A stretch of 64,000 nucleotides of DNA from Breviolum minutum Mf 1.05b.01 (Eukaryota; Sar; Dinophyceae; Suessiales; Symbiodiniaceae), in the NCBI GenBank assembly GCA_000507305.1, contig DF239321.1, forward strand, positions 3,365-67,364, given 5' to 3'. A program made the position numbers and the translations under genes. Shown one piece after another: positions 22,546-33,472 of the stretch. The notes beneath the pieces are model-generated. The model worked only from the letters and a program-made list of their open reading frames with translations, searched no databases and had not been told where the DNA came from. Position 1 is the stretch's first letter; the number at the start of each line of letters is the position of its first letter.

Positions 22546-23132
22546 GTTAGCTTCTGGTGAATCCAAACTTCGCTGTGGGTCCTATGAGATGACCATCGGG
22601 GTGACCTTCCTGAAATCCCTTCTCGGAGGGTATGATTTCATTTCCTACATAAGAATCAACCGAGCTAGGTGTTTTTTATAGTATCACGTTGCTTTTTCTG
22701 AAACTCTGATGACATGTACCAGCTTAAAATCAAAATTCATGGGCTGTAAATGCATGAATGGAGATGTGTGTTTGAATGGCTTTGCTACAATATGCTGCCA
22801 TGTTTTAGATAGCTGCAATGTGGAAAAAACAGTTTAATGCACTTTGATCCCTGCATATTGTGCAGAATATGTTCAATCTGCACTGCCATGTTGAATAAGT
22901 CGCAGGTAGATGTTTCCGTATACTAACCTGAGCCTTGTTGCAAGTATGCAGGCAGCTGTATTTGTCAGGTGGCATCATCACCAGAGTCATCAGAGATGAA
23001 TTTTGGCAGACATTCTTGTCAAACAGGTGTTTCCTTAGTCAACTATTTAACTAAGGAAACAATGGATTGCTGAGAAGAAACTGGTTCAAAAAGCAACCCG
23101 GCCGGCATCCATACTGTATATTTGTTGGAGAG

Positions 23133-23225
23133 GTTTGACCGGGTCATGTTTCACCTGAAGAAATTCGGCTTTAGCTTGGCTCCGGAGCCAATCTTATGCT
23201 TGACGTTTGACAAAGGAATCTTCAT
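23133..23225 (+). CDS. Candidate exon
   Basis: It reads FDRVMFHLKKFGFSLAPEPI and CLTFDKGIF, ending in phase 2 at GTGCTC. The next exon begins with the one base needed. Confidence 0.42.
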
Positions 23226-23360
23226 GTGCTCCGGAAAATCATTATATATACTGTATGTATATAAATCTACATAAATATATATATGTGTGTGTCTAAATTT
23301 TGCAGCCTTAAGATATATGTTTTACATATGCATATATATATATTGTATTGTCTACATCAG

Positions 23361-23467
23361 TGTTTTACAAAGATTTGAGTCTTTTCGAGATTGCTTGCGA
23401 CTACCTGATAAGGCAATGGTTGCAATGAAATTTGAAACCCATGATAACATCCCTTCCCAATCCACTG
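23361..23467 (+). CDS. Candidate exon, 35 codons
   Basis: CTACATCAG acceptor, VLQRFESFRDCLRLPDKAMV then KFETHDNIPSQST, donor GTTGAA. It is phase-compatible with 23225. An overlapping frame downstream (SIWTHYLESIDVRLITSW) is also open. Confidence 0.42.
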
Positions 23468-23687
23468 GTTGAAGATGTTGTCTTTTCGATATGGACGCAT
23501 TATTTGGAAAGTATTGATGTTAGATTGATTACATCCTGGAAAACTGACATGTTGATCCCCAAAGACATAGAGGTTTGTAAAAACTCAGATAATTTTCCTG
23601 TTCAATTGGGATGATTTTAGGTTCCAGCCATTAACAGTGCCATAGCTCCAATCTCTTCATTCTCTTGGTGTATTTCATCTTTTGAAG

Positions 23688-23801
23688 GTCAACGATTTGA
23701 GACCGTCCGGGTGGTTCAAAGACAAACATCGCGAGTGGCAGTCAATTTTAAGCAGATGGAAACGACGACAAGACGTCACTTGGGCGCACAAAAAAAAACA
23801 G
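23688..23801 (+). CDS. Candidate exon, frame ambiguous
   Basis: A TTTTGAAG|G acceptor and CAG|GTGTGA donor. The phase-0 frame (SGWFKDKHREWQSILSRW) ends exactly at the donor. The frame continuing phase from 23467 (QRFETVRVVQRQTSRVAVNF) stays open past it. It is probably exonic, but the product is unclear. Confidence 0.4.
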
Positions 23802-24615
23802 GTGTGATGGGAAACGCTGCACCCTTTGCAACAAGTCGTAAAAGAAGGGTTCTTTTGGGTGTTAATAGCGGATCTACTTGCTACCTTCTTCCTAGTGGGG
23901 AAGTCTTTTTGTTGTGTGGTGGCAGTGAGGGTAAACGGGTAAACCCCTTAGTTGGACATGAATCTTCAGGCTCATCAGTTGGGTGAAATCTTGGTGAAAG
24001 AAAACAGGGTACCTTTCTTGGGGAGAGTACCGTATTGTGGCAGTTGTTTCTTAAATGCTTGTTAGTTATATTTAGATATATTTTTAGCATAACCCAACAT
24101 ATAACACTTGTGATGTATATTATTGGATGTTGGTACATGTTAGTATATTGATTGCTCAATTTCATTATATTTGAATTTGGGTACTTTCTCAAGGCCACCC
24201 ACATTTGGACCTTAGCTTCCCTTTCCAAGGACTGGAAAGATCCCGCAAAACGACGACGCATGGACAAGCCTTTGCCCGATGGGACGTGCATTGACGAAAG
24301 GAGGGCAAAGGGGAGGGTTGAGTTGAGAGTCTGTACATGGATATTATCGTATACTGTAGGTCTTGGGGAAATTACATCGCAATGTCAAAAAGGACGGATT
24401 TTTGTTCACTACAAAGGACTGGTAGGGGTTTAGTTGGATAAGATCTTGCTAATTAGTTGGCATAGTTGCAATGAAACACTGGTCAATTAGATGGGGGAAA
24501 TATTGACTTTTGCACTGGTCAAATTTTCCCCCCAACAGAAGCATTGTCATAGTTTCAAGGATGAAATTCCATGGGTATGAATGAATCGTCTTGGGACTTG
24601 GTTTGATTGAATTGG

Positions 24616-24710
24616 TACCCTCCTGGGAACTAGCAAATCCCCGCAAAAGGCACTTTTGAAGATGATTTTCCCTTTCCCCAGGTGGGATATATGTCAGTTC
24701 CTTGCAAGAT
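24616..24710. mobile_element. MITE family E, copy 6 (right end decayed)
   Basis: TACCCTCCTGGGAACTAGCA at the left and the family core TTTTGAAGATGATTTTCC; the right terminus is degenerate. Confidence 0.6.
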
Positions 24711-25466
24711 TGCCCCCCTTGGAAAAAACCCAGCGACCAAAAATTTGGGTTCACCATCCAAGATCTAATTCAGGCCTGATGTTGGATTTACTACTCAGGG
24801 AGGCATCCCCAAATTCCGAGTTGAAATCTCTCCCCCACGCTGTTTTTTTCTCCTTTTCTTTTCAAGCCTCATTCTAAAAAGGTGACTCACTCAACATTGT
24901 TAAATTTCCCAGGTGATGTGGTGTTTTTAATGAGACATAGGACAATCTGGTTTCGTTTTTGGATTTTTTTTGTCGGTAAACCTTGATGGTTTGAGCCGCC
25001 CAGGTTGCCTGAAAGTTGCGCCACGCAGTTGCACCAGTGGAGTGGTTGTTTGGAGATTTTCATGGTGCTGCTTAAAATGAGAACCCCACCCCCCCCAAAG
25101 AAAAGAAACATCGAAACCTAACACAAAAACAACTTCACCAAGAGTTTCTTTACTAAAGAACCAACACGCTTTTTATTTTTTTGGATGTGGTTCCTGTTGA
25201 TCTATAATACATACGCTCATGATGCAGTTATGACTAGCTGCTGGTTGATGCACCGAGGAAGAAGTGGATCCTTGGACACTTTTAGATCCAACGGATATTG
25301 GCCGCTCAGCTTCGAAAAAACACCAACGGGGTTGGGAAGCGTATGAGTAAGATGGGAAAATTGGGGATACCAGTACGATGTGTGTGCTGTGCATACTGAT
25401 GTGCGCGGGATTTTTAAAACATATACCGTAGACCATGATTCTATTACTATAGTGATTATAGTAGTA

Positions 25467-25497
25467 GATGATGATGATGAGGATGAGGATGAGGATG

Positions 25498-25533
<36 letters not shown>
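25467..25533. repeat. GAT/GAG compound microsatellite
   Basis: GAT units interrupted by regular GAGGAT units, like the larger inverse array at 35704. Confidence 0.9.
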
Positions 25534-25534
<1 letters not shown>

Positions 25535-26252
25535 CGACATATCCGATGATCAAATTAATCGAAGTCTCCAAAATTTCCGCTCAAGTTCCAAGATCAAAAA
25601 ATACAAGACAAATCCATCCACCTTTAGGGAAACTTAGATCTCATTGGTGCCTACCTCGGTGCACCATCTCCTGTTAAATGATCTTGTTTACATATGATTT
25701 TCATTATGTGACGTCATATGTTTCCATATATATATATATATTTATATTTCCACATGTTTACATCATTTTTTCTGCAAACAAAATAGTACCTTGGATGTAC
25801 AATTACCTGTTAACCGTCAAATTTGACGGTTTGAACGGTTTGGAATGTAGCAGGTTTAACAGGTTTGAAGTCTCATAGATGACCTGGATGGAGTAGCGCA
25901 TGCATGTACACTCCACGTTACACACACATAATCCATCCGTTTGGATTAGATAGCCATTTTTGCCAGAAAAGAAAAAAGATGAAAAAAGGCAGTAACACCC
26001 GGCTTTTTTGTAACGGCAACCTAAAATCATGACTAGGGAGTAAACATCCTACCACTCACCACCAATTTTAATTTAAACCAAGTTAAACCGTTTTGATGAA
26101 GCACACCATGTTGCCAACCACCGAACTCACCGTTTTTTTTCAAAATGCCGAGGTACAGGGGAACCACTTTTTTCCAAGTTTGCTTGGGAAGATTGGCAGA
26201 TGTTGGAGTTGAGAGTGGCTTGGATGGCGTTGGCTTTGGGAACCATTTTCTC

Positions 26253-26339
26253 CCAGAATCATTGAAAGTGGAAAATGACCATTTTGGAGACTCGACTCAT
26301 CTTCCAGGGCCCTGTTTTCCACTGAACAATGATTCTGGA
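26253..26339. mobile_element. MITE family F, copy 2
   Basis: CCAGAATCATTGAAAGTGGA pairs with TCCACTGAACAATGATTCTG plus G. Same palindrome class as the copies at 2376 and 52329. Confidence 0.65.
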
Positions 26340-26438
26340 AGTGGAAAATTACCTTTTAAGTACGTCGTAACGCGTAATTCTTTGTGAAACAATAAGGCTC
26401 GGTGAGTGTTTTTGGTAATTTCGGGTGGTTCGTAGAAT

Positions 26439-26736
26439 GCAAGACGGGAAAGAAACCCTGCATACAATCAAAGAATGTCAGGGCCCCGTTGACTAACAAA
26501 AACGGGTACCTTTCCAACCTTTCTGGATACTTCAGGACGTGTTTTGGTAAAACAAGACTCAAACAACAACAAATGAAACAAGTTCAAACCTGGATTGTTG
26601 TTCACATTGGCAGATGTGAGGTTCAACTACATTTGCTAGTTCATGGATACAAACATGCCATGAACGACCCGCAACGCGTGGGGTTGCCTCAGCGTTGGAC
26701 CTGCGGTTGTTGGAGGGGTGGCTATGATTTTGATGG
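26439..26736 (+). CDS. Exon of RGG-tail gene (candidate), 98 codons
   Basis: One continuous frame from a TCGTAG acceptor to a GTGAAA donor. It includes CKTGKKPCIQSKNVRAPLTN, CEVQLHLLVHGYKHAMNDPQ and WTCGCWRGGYDFD, with several Cys that could bind metal. It ends in phase 2, completed by the next exon. I do not recognise the fold. It is the first exon I assign to the gene that ends at 36340, but the 5' end of that gene is not located. Confidence 0.55.
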
Positions 26737-26956
26737 GTGAAATTTAGCACCTGACGTCTCGCATTTTTGTGTCATGAAACCTGAAAAATGAGGAATTTGG
26801 AGAGCTACCCAAGAGAAATCATCAATCTGAAAATGCCATGTTCACAATTTGAACTTAGAGTTTGAACTTTCCAATCCAAGAGATGTTTGAAAAAATGATG
26901 ATGAAAAGACATGGAAGGGATACAACTCACGTTTGAAGTTTGTTTCAACATGTTAG

Positions 26957-27077
26957 GCGGATGGTAGGTGATATTGCCACCTTGCAAATGCCTCATGAAC
27001 CATATAGACCTAGGGGCCTGATAGATCCTGGTGTTGTGAGATGGGATCCTTGTGAAGAAGATCCCAACCACCTCAGA
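26957..27077 (+). CDS. Exon of RGG-tail gene (candidate)
   Basis: CATGTTAG|G acceptor, then VGDIATLQMPHEPYRPRGLI and DPGVVRWDPCEEDPNHLR, donor GTACCT. Phase agrees with 26736. Pro/charged-rich; no family recognised. Confidence 0.55.
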
Positions 27078-27141
27078 GTACCTTTCTTTTAGGGCGAATG
27101 TAGTGAAGAGCGGTGAAACATGAGATGTCAAATTGTTGTAG

Positions 27142-27255
27142 TCCTCTCAATTTTGGTTGGGAAGATCATTGTCATATTCCACCGTTACTTTCAATGATTT
27201 GGATGCAATGGAGTCTACATTGGCGCACACGATCGGTTTTCCAACTGCCCTTTTT
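27142..27255 (+). CDS. Exon of RGG-tail gene (weak candidate)
   Basis: The phase-0 frame continuing from 27077 reads YSTVTFNDLDAMESTLAHTI. All three frames are open here. Another frame carries HDRFSNCPFCPQTTI with a CPFC pair and a possible donor at 27273. Confidence 0.33.
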
Positions 27256-27377
27256 GTCCACAAACCACCATTGTTGGAGAACGCACAGCCACCGGAATTG
27301 CAAAACCATCATTGTCCCACATTTCCAAAACTTAGAAAATCAAGAATCAAGAGCCCGCAACATTGACTTGCACATTT

Positions 27378-27494
27378 CCCTCCCTGAAACTAACAGCAAC
27401 AGCACCTGAAAATAGATGATTGGACTACGACCAATTCTTTCCTTTTGGGGCCGGGCCTTTTTTCAGGGGCTTTTGCTGTTAGTTTCAGGGAGGG
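27378..27494. mobile_element. MITE family A, copy 10, long perfect termini
   Basis: CCCTCCCTGAAACTAACAGC and its exact inverse GCTGTTAGTTTCAGGGAGGG. Within the presumed intron before the zinc-ribbon-like exon. Confidence 0.85.
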
Positions 27495-27549
27495 TTTAAA
27501 CCTACACCAATCGGAGACATATAGAATCAAGAAAAATAATTTCTGGAAG

Positions 27550-27651
27550 GTCACCTTCCACGAACGGCACACGGAATCCTATTACGACACCTTTTATCGG
27601 TGTCTCGGTTGTGGGAGGGGAAAGAGATGTTTGTTTGGGATGAATTTCAAG
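27550..27651 (+). CDS. Exon of RGG-tail gene with zinc-ribbon-like half motif
   Basis: TGGAAG|G acceptor, AAG|GTTGAA donor, 34 codons in phase 0. The segment RHTESYYDTFYRCLGCGRGK resembles the second half of TFIIS/RPB9-type zinc ribbons (aromatic-TFY-x-C-x2-C-G). The first Cys pair would have to lie upstream; the CPFC at about 27246-27257 would give a similar spacing if spliced at 27273. Resemblance is by eye only. Confidence 0.5.
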
Positions 27652-27808
27652 GTTGAAAATTTGGAGATGTTTGTAGATGTTTGCATGTTGTCTTTCTGCC
27701 TGCAGGAGTGGATGTGTCTTTTTTTTTAAAAGTTTCGGAACGGGGCATTGAGTCAATGAGGTAAGATGATGGTTCCGAAGAAGTCGAAGAAATGAACTTT
27801 GATATAAG

Positions 27809-27919
27809 ATGTCTATTAACCTGGCCCCAACTATCAACTATTTACATGAATTTGATGAAAAACATGGGAAGCTCTTTAAACAAAGAAACTCCAAAGAGAT
27901 ACCCCAGGCGTTTTGGGGC
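27809..27919 (+). CDS. Exon of RGG-tail gene (candidate)
   Basis: 37 codons, phase 0 at both ends, from TATAAG to GTTTTT: NLAPTINYLHEFDEKHGKLF and KQRNSKEIPQAFWG. It is strongly protein-like. No family recognised. Confidence 0.5.
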
Positions 27920-28536
27920 GTTTTTGTTGGCTTCGTCAGGCTTCAGGGGTTTCTTTCGGGTCTACATTGGTTTTCGCTAAATGATATGTCCTTGGGCCTT
28001 GGGGTTGTAAATGGGTCCAGATGAGGGGCTATCACCTTTTGAAACTTCTGATTTATGAATATACTAAGACTAAGATTTTTTCCCCTGGAACATACCCCAG
28101 ACCTTCAAACAACAGTTTATGAAGGAATTCCTTTCATATTTGTATTTTGGGGTATGTTCATATTTTGTACCCATAGCACTTTCCCAATAGATGTACGCCG
28201 ATATTTGCCCGTATATGTATATGATTATACATGTGTTTATATTTGTATTAGCTAATCTGTATCTTATTTGCGTGTCCATCAACAAACAAAGATATTTCAA
28301 TGGCAATTCCTCACGTTCAAGAAATACTTCACATCTACAAACTGTGAATTGTTCACTGCCATCAGAGAAGCAGTACTCGTAGGTTCCATTTCTGCCAGTC
28401 ATCGGAAAGCAACCTCAGAAGGAACTATGGTTCCTAAGTACCCTAACTGGGGTTGTTCCCCTTCCAAATGGCTATTCAACCGCTTATATATGGGGGTGAT
28501 CCTAACTACTTACGATACCTGGGATGATCCTCCAAG

Positions 28537-28671
28537 TACCCACAGCAGCTTGTCTGCCCAGCCCAGCCCTGTCAGCTTTGTAAGGAAGCCTTTGGCCATA
28601 AGGCAGTTCGGTGTGAATTCCTTGCAGGAACTGCTAAACATGATCAAAGATACTATGGAAATCCTCTCTTC
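28537..28671 (+). CDS. Exon of RGG-tail gene with zinc-knuckle-like motif
   Basis: Phase-0 frame from TCCAAG: CPAQPCQLCKEAFGHKAVRC, then EFLAGTAKHDQRYYGNPLF. C-x2-C-x5-H-x4-C is one residue longer than the CCHC knuckle (CX2CX4HX4C). It recalls the PCxLC-x-GH-x4-C-E knuckle of XRN2/Rat1-type exonucleases, but neighbouring exons show no XRN catalytic motifs, so I do not name it. Donor GTTCCT at 28672 or GTTTTT at 28680. Confidence 0.55.
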
Positions 28672-28826
28672 GTTCCTCGGTTTTTTTGTTTTTGATTTTT
28701 TTGTGTTCCAAAGTTTTATATCGCCTCATTTCGCGATGTTTGTTTTTTGAGGGGATAAAGTTTGGAGAAACAAAAGGAGGGTTGTTGGTCGTTTTGGACT
28801 TTGGATGATACTTATCGGTTGATGAG

Positions 28827-28927
28827 AAGCTACGGGAAGAAGTCAAGTTCATCCTACGCCAATCCCACCAACGGGGAAAATGCATCGCCTCAGAGAAGGA
28901 GCTTCGTGCTGCGTTGCCATTGCTATG
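28827..28927 (+). CDS. Exon of RGG-tail gene (candidate)
   Basis: GATGAG acceptor, KLREEVKFILRQSHQRGKCI then SEKELRAALPLL, donor GTCATG. Amphipathic, helix-like. Compatible with a phase-0 end at 28671. Confidence 0.45.
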
Positions 28928-29551
28928 GTCATGCCATGGCATATGTCGGGGATAGAAACAATAGGTGAAAGACATCTTGGAGAACAATGGAATGTATCGG
29001 AACCATCAATTTTTGACAAGAAATGTTGGATTCCGGTCCCTTTTTTTCCCATGATCTTTGGTGAGCACCACTCCCTTAAAAACTGGCACCCTTACCCAAC
29101 ATTTTCTACTGCCAGGTTTAGTGGGTTTTTACTAAGCAACCTTCCCCGAAGTTCCCCCGTTGAGAAAGTCTCAGGAAATCGATGTTGGACCCGCAGTTGT
29201 CTGATGACACGCCCTTCGAGAACTTTTTACGCTTGACCGAGGAGACATTTTTCAACAAAAAAACACCCCGCGGTGTCAATGGAGCTGGTCAATGTCAATT
29301 TTCATCGCAACCGAAAACACGAGTTTTTGGGCCCCCAAAAAAATAGCTGAGAAAGGGAAAAAGTCTTATTTCACAAAAAGCTAGGTTGGTGAAATCTGTT
29401 AATTTGGCCAGGGAATGCTTTCTGTGAGAAGCACGCAAGCATTTGCAGTCAAGAATTCGTTGACCTTAATCTGTGACTCACAGATTTTCAAAATTCTTCA
29501 AGTTTAACTATAGAATTGGTTTTTATAGGCTCTTCAAAACCAAAAAAGGTC

Positions 29552-29685
29552 CATGGATCCATGTTATTTACCAACATTTACTGTAGTTGGTTTTTATGGT
29601 TCTCATATGTAGGTCATTTACTGTACCATAAAAAATCAACCATCCATTCATGTATAGGTAAATATGCCATCGTCCCATGGATCCT
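29552..29685. mobile_element. MITE family C, copy 2
   Basis: CATGGATCCATG at the left and CCCATGGATCCTA at the right, with family blocks TTGGTTTTTATGG and CCATAAAAAATCAACCATCC pairing internally. Confidence 0.65.
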
Positions 29686-29712
29686 ATGGCATGGGAAACC
29701 CTCCACCTACAG

Positions 29713-29814
29713 GACGCGCGACGCCTGCGGCTTTCACGTCTCGATTCGGGGGACGCCACGGCCGTGCTGCGGCTGTCGCGGCCGGCGACGCCTTCGGCGC
29801 CGAAATACCGGAAG
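29713..29814 (+). CDS. GC-rich exon of RGG-tail gene (frame ambiguous)
   Basis: A GC-rich island in AT-rich surroundings between CTACAG|G and AAG|GTTGGG. Two frames are possible, DARRLRLSRLDSGDATAVLR or an Arg/Cys-rich CGFHVSIRGTPRPCCGCRGR. Base composition matches the RGG exons downstream. Confidence 0.45.
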
Positions 29815-30548
29815 GTTGGGGGCGAAAAGGTTGGGTACGGTAGATCCAGGTGTTGGTTGATATGGGTTGATTTAGGGCTGGAGATTCTGACCATATGATA
29901 TGTCAATTTATTATATATAATTATTTAGAAATCATTAATCTATGTGTTTTTTTTTTTTTCGGCTGATTTGTTTGTTTCTGCCTCACTCTTGGCTGCCCAC
30001 CTGCCTCTTTCTGTATCGATGTATTGTATTGAAGTAGATGCCGACCGATTTATAGGCAGACCAGCTCGCCACCAAGCCAGGTAAGTACAGCAGATATCAA
30101 AAACACTTCTGTTCAGTGCCAAGGAAAGTTGTAGTTCCTACAAGTGCAGTAGTCCTTGGGTGTAACTAGCCCTAAGAGTCAAATAGCATGTAGTAAGTAG
30201 TAGGGTCTTTGATGTAAGCTTCACTTTCCAATGTTAATAGGAGTTTGGAGCTTTGCCCAAAGTCAAGGATCATAACAAAGCAACAAACAGTAGTTGAGCC
30301 ATTCATTTAGTGAGTTTACTGTACTCACTCGATTTCCAGCTGAAGTTGCGTCATGTTTATTCAGTCTTTGAAGTATGTATAAACTTGGAGATTTCTGATT
30401 TGTGAATGTTGGATACATCCAAATGTCAAGTCTCAAAATTTCGCGAATCTAACACTTCGAATCTCTCTTTCGAAGGCAGATGAAATTTGCAATGCCAGAT
30501 ACTTTAAATATTTTGACCTTTTCCCTTTTCAGTTTAGATTGGTCTCAG

Positions 30549-30636
30549 GAATTTCGTGGAGAGGATGATGGCCGTACCCACCGCCATGATCGGGATCGCC
30601 ATGGGCAAGAGCGTGATCGGTATGGTGGCAATGCTG
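30549..30636 (+). CDS. RGG-tail gene: Arg/Asp/His-rich exon
   Basis: Acceptor TCTCAG|G. Frame EFRGEDDGRTHRHDRDRHGQ then ERDRYGGNA, ending in phase 1 at GTGGCA. Alternating Arg/Asp (RD) and RGG-like content is typical of disordered RNA-binding tails. The phase-1 end is followed by the two-base start of the next exon. Confidence 0.65.
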
Positions 30637-31117
30637 GTGGCAACGTGGTGCAACAAAAGAGTGAAACACCAGTGTTCCACTGGGTCACTGGTTTTTGGGT
30701 CGGGTCATTGGCTTCTAGGTTTCATAATAGGTATCACATGATTACCGTTGGATGAGTGTCATTGTGAGGAGTGGACCCAGGGGTCAGGACCCAATGTCTC
30801 TAAACACCCAGAAAAGATGGGTGTTTCAAAATTTCGCGGGTCAGTCAGGTACTGTATCCCATATAGCTATTCTATTCTTGAGGTTCTAAGTTCCATAGTG
30901 TCATTCCATTCCATCTCTTTCCATCTTTCCATCTCTTTCATAACCTTTTGGTTGGTCAAATTGTGCATAGATTGATGGTATATACATTGATACAAAACAG
31001 TATATTATATATACATGTATACCGTTTGCTCTTGTGTATCTATACTCATTTTCCGCACAAATGAATACAACAATCAATCATATAATGAATATATAAACAC
31101 ATGATAATGTTGATCGA

Positions 31118-31208
31118 ATAAATCCTGCACCACCTGGGATGTATAAAACCTTGTAAATAATGGGATAAGCTATCTACTAACTGGTGCAGGATTTCTTCCA
31201 TCAACAGT
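31118..31208. mobile_element. MITE family D, copy 1
   Basis: AAATCCTGCACCACCTGGGA pairs with CTGGTGCAGGATTTCTTCCA, right end CATCAACAGTA. The outer left terminus is decayed. Confidence 0.7.
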
Positions 31209-31287
31209 AGTACCCTTCAACCGCAACTCGAACTATGTCGACCCAAAAATCCCTGAAAAACCCACTAAAATGCCATCAAAAACCGAG

Positions 31288-31353
31288 GCGATAGACATGG
31301 AGATCGTGGCAAAGGGAACAGATATGGCAAGGGCGATCGCAAGGGAGATCGCG
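31288..31353 (+). CDS. RGG-tail gene: Asp-Arg-Gly repeat exon
   Basis: Two bases plus 21 codons plus one base between CCGAG|G and GTACCT. Reads DRHGDRGKGNRYGKGDRKGD, a quasi-repeat of D-R-x-G. Phase 1 at both ends, like the other tail exons. Confidence 0.7.
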
Positions 31354-31407
31354 GTACCTGGGTCAAAATGTTCAATCAATCGGAAGGAGTGAAGGATCAC
31401 GAATCCG

Positions 31408-31495
31408 TAGGATCCATGGGACTAGTATATTTACCTGCATGCATGGTTGATTTTAAGTAAGTTGGGCTTTTACGGATGGTTCATGTCGGAACCCC
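31408..31495. mobile_element. MITE family C, copy 3 (right end decayed)
   Basis: TAGGATCCATGGGACTAG at the left with family blocks TTTACCTGCATG and ATGGTTGATTTTAAG. The right terminus is not recognisable. Confidence 0.5.
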
Positions 31496-32097
31496 GTGGG
31501 CCATTTGATGGTTTCAAGCGGTTTTACATGGTTTTACTGTTTTTTTGTTGAATGAACAAGGTTCTTGCCTACCCTTGCCGCAAGATACCACGTAAGATTA
31601 TGCCGGCGCATGTTATCTCTTTTCAGGTTTGGAATGAATTGCAAGCCCTTTTTGCGTTGCAACAGCAATTCGTTGTGAATATCATCAGCTTTTGTCAGAG
31701 GACTGTCTACAAGGAATGATTTCACACACAGTCTTCCAACTTAAAGATGAGTGCTCACAGTGAACAACTCATGTCTTGAACCTACACCTTACACAAAGAT
31801 TTACGAGCCCATCAGAATACTAAGTATAACTTCAAAACAAAGTATCCCTTAGCCAAAAGATTTGAACTTACAATGAAATTATTGCCACCCATATTTCCAA
31901 ATATTTTCCAAAGATCTTTGTAATTTCCAACATATCCCTTCAAAATTGACGGTTGGAAGCCAAAAATTCATTTTGTAAATGGTCATTTTTCAGGGGACAT
32001 AGATTTTTTTGGGGGTGTGCATCAAGTGTTTTTTTCTTTTTTTTGGTTTTGTCCTTTCCAAATCCTTTCCCTATAAGGGATCATCCAAGCACCCAAG

Positions 32098-32181
32098 GTA
32101 AAGGTCCTCCACGGGACCGGGACGATCGTGGTGCGGCACCGCGGCAAAGCGGCGGCTATGACCGTGACTGTGCTGGCACAC
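32098..32181 (+). CDS. RGG-tail gene: RD-rich exon, copy 1
   Basis: Bounded by CCCAAG|GT and GTGTTT. Reads KGPPRDRDDRGAAPRQSGGY then DRDCAGT. Phase 1 at both ends. Its paralogue lies at 34527. Confidence 0.7.
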
Positions 32182-32336
32182 GTGTTTCGGGGAAGGAACG
32201 GCACATTTGTCACAGGCATATAGCCTGCACACATGCATTTATTTGTGTACATAAAGATAGACTAAAATAGGATATACATTTCCGCATCTATATATATATA
32301 TATTTATTATATATATATATATATATGCAAATAGGT

Positions 32337-32337
32337 C

Positions 32338-32381
<44 letters not shown>

Positions 32382-32489
32382 CTGACTCAGCCAATGGCCA
32401 ACCTTTAAACTTTTGGGGATTCCATATTTAGTAGGAAAAATAAAGTTTAAACTTTTATTTAATGGACCTTTGGCTGAGTAAGGATACTG

Positions 32490-32559
<70 letters not shown>

Positions 32560-32560
32560 T
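32337..32560. repeat. (GATA)n microsatellite split by a TIR element
   Basis: GATA arrays at about 32337-32380 and 32487-32560 flank a non-repetitive 100-bp segment. Confidence 0.9.
32380..32480. mobile_element. MITE family L inside the GATA array
   Basis: TACTGACTCAGCCAATGG at the left and CCTTTGGCTGAGTA at the right are inverted, and TTTAAACTTTTGG pairs with AAGTTTAAACTTTT internally. TA at both ends coincides with TA of the GATA unit. Confidence 0.75.
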
Positions 32561-32793
32561 CACAAAAACACTGCTTACCACAAAGCCTGCTACCACCAAA
32601 ACACAAACACAAAAACACAACCACCAAAAAAAATACACCAGATACCCTGTCAAACACATTTCAATCACAGACAATCATTATCCTGAATTTCAAAACAGCA
32701 AGAGAGACGCATACCAGCCCCTTTCTGGATCGCAATCCACACGCAGTCAACAATGGAACCAACACAACATCCTGCCGCGTCCCGCCAAAAAAA

Positions 32794-32990
32794 ATGCATT
32801 TTACGACAGTTTTGAGCGTCCGACCCCCACGAAACGCCGAAGTGGTTGCTCGGCGAGCTTCAACATGTGCATTTTACTTAGTTTTGAACGTCCGACAAGC
32901 ACGAACTGTGAAATGTGGAAAGGGTGGCTGGGCAAGGTTAAAAGAAACGTTTTACCACAGCTTCGGGCATCAGACAAGCACGAATTGACA
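32794..32990. repeat. Degenerate 74-81-bp tandem repeat, 2-3 units
   Basis: GCATTTTACGACAGTTTTGA at 32796 recurs as GCATTTTACTTAGTTTTGAA at about 32869 and more loosely (CGTTTTACCACAGCTTCGGG) near 32948. CGTCCGACAAGCACGAA follows the unit start. Confidence 0.6.
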
Positions 32991-33129
32991 AGAGGGTTAC
33001 CAAATGCCAGCTGGCTGCCCAAGACGGAAAAAGAGATATTCTAGAAGACCTTCAATATATAGACTTTTTAGAAGAAGCTCTCAAAATACCATGTTTGAAG
33101 ACTATTTGAGAGGAATTTCTACAAGAGGC

Positions 33130-33300
33130 TTTAATATGCTTTGATGACAGTCTGAGTTAGGCAGTCTTTGATGACAGTCTAAGTTAGGCAGTTTTTGATG
33201 ACAGTGTAAGGTAGGCAGTCTTGCATGACAGTCTTTGATGGATGACAGTCTTTGATGATAGTCTTGGGTGGGCAGTCTTTGGTGACAGAGTTTGCCAGTC
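33130..33300. repeat. Degenerate 24-31-bp tandem repeat
   Basis: GGCAGTCTTTGATGACAGTC with variants of TAAGTTA recurs about six times. Confidence 0.8.
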
Positions 33301-33472
33301 ATTGATGATTTGTGTTTTTCTCAAAAGAACCCTTCGCAGTCTCTTTCGAGAAAAACCAGTCCCTGACTCCAAAGTCGTCATAACTCTTATCATAATAGCA
33401 AATTCACCCCAGCCAAAAAATCACACAAGTTTGCCAATCCCCACAAATCCTCACCCAAATAACCCACCTGAG

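Noticed and set aside
23133-23225. Resemblance of FDRVMFHLKKFGFSLAPE to a retroelement reverse-transcriptase segment
   Set aside because: Only a short helix-like similarity. No YxDD box, integrase or LTR was seen nearby.
28537-28671. Assignment of the RGG-tail gene to XRN2/Rat1 exonucleases
   Set aside because: Only the knuckle-like segment is similar. No catalytic XRN motifs were found in any neighbouring exon.
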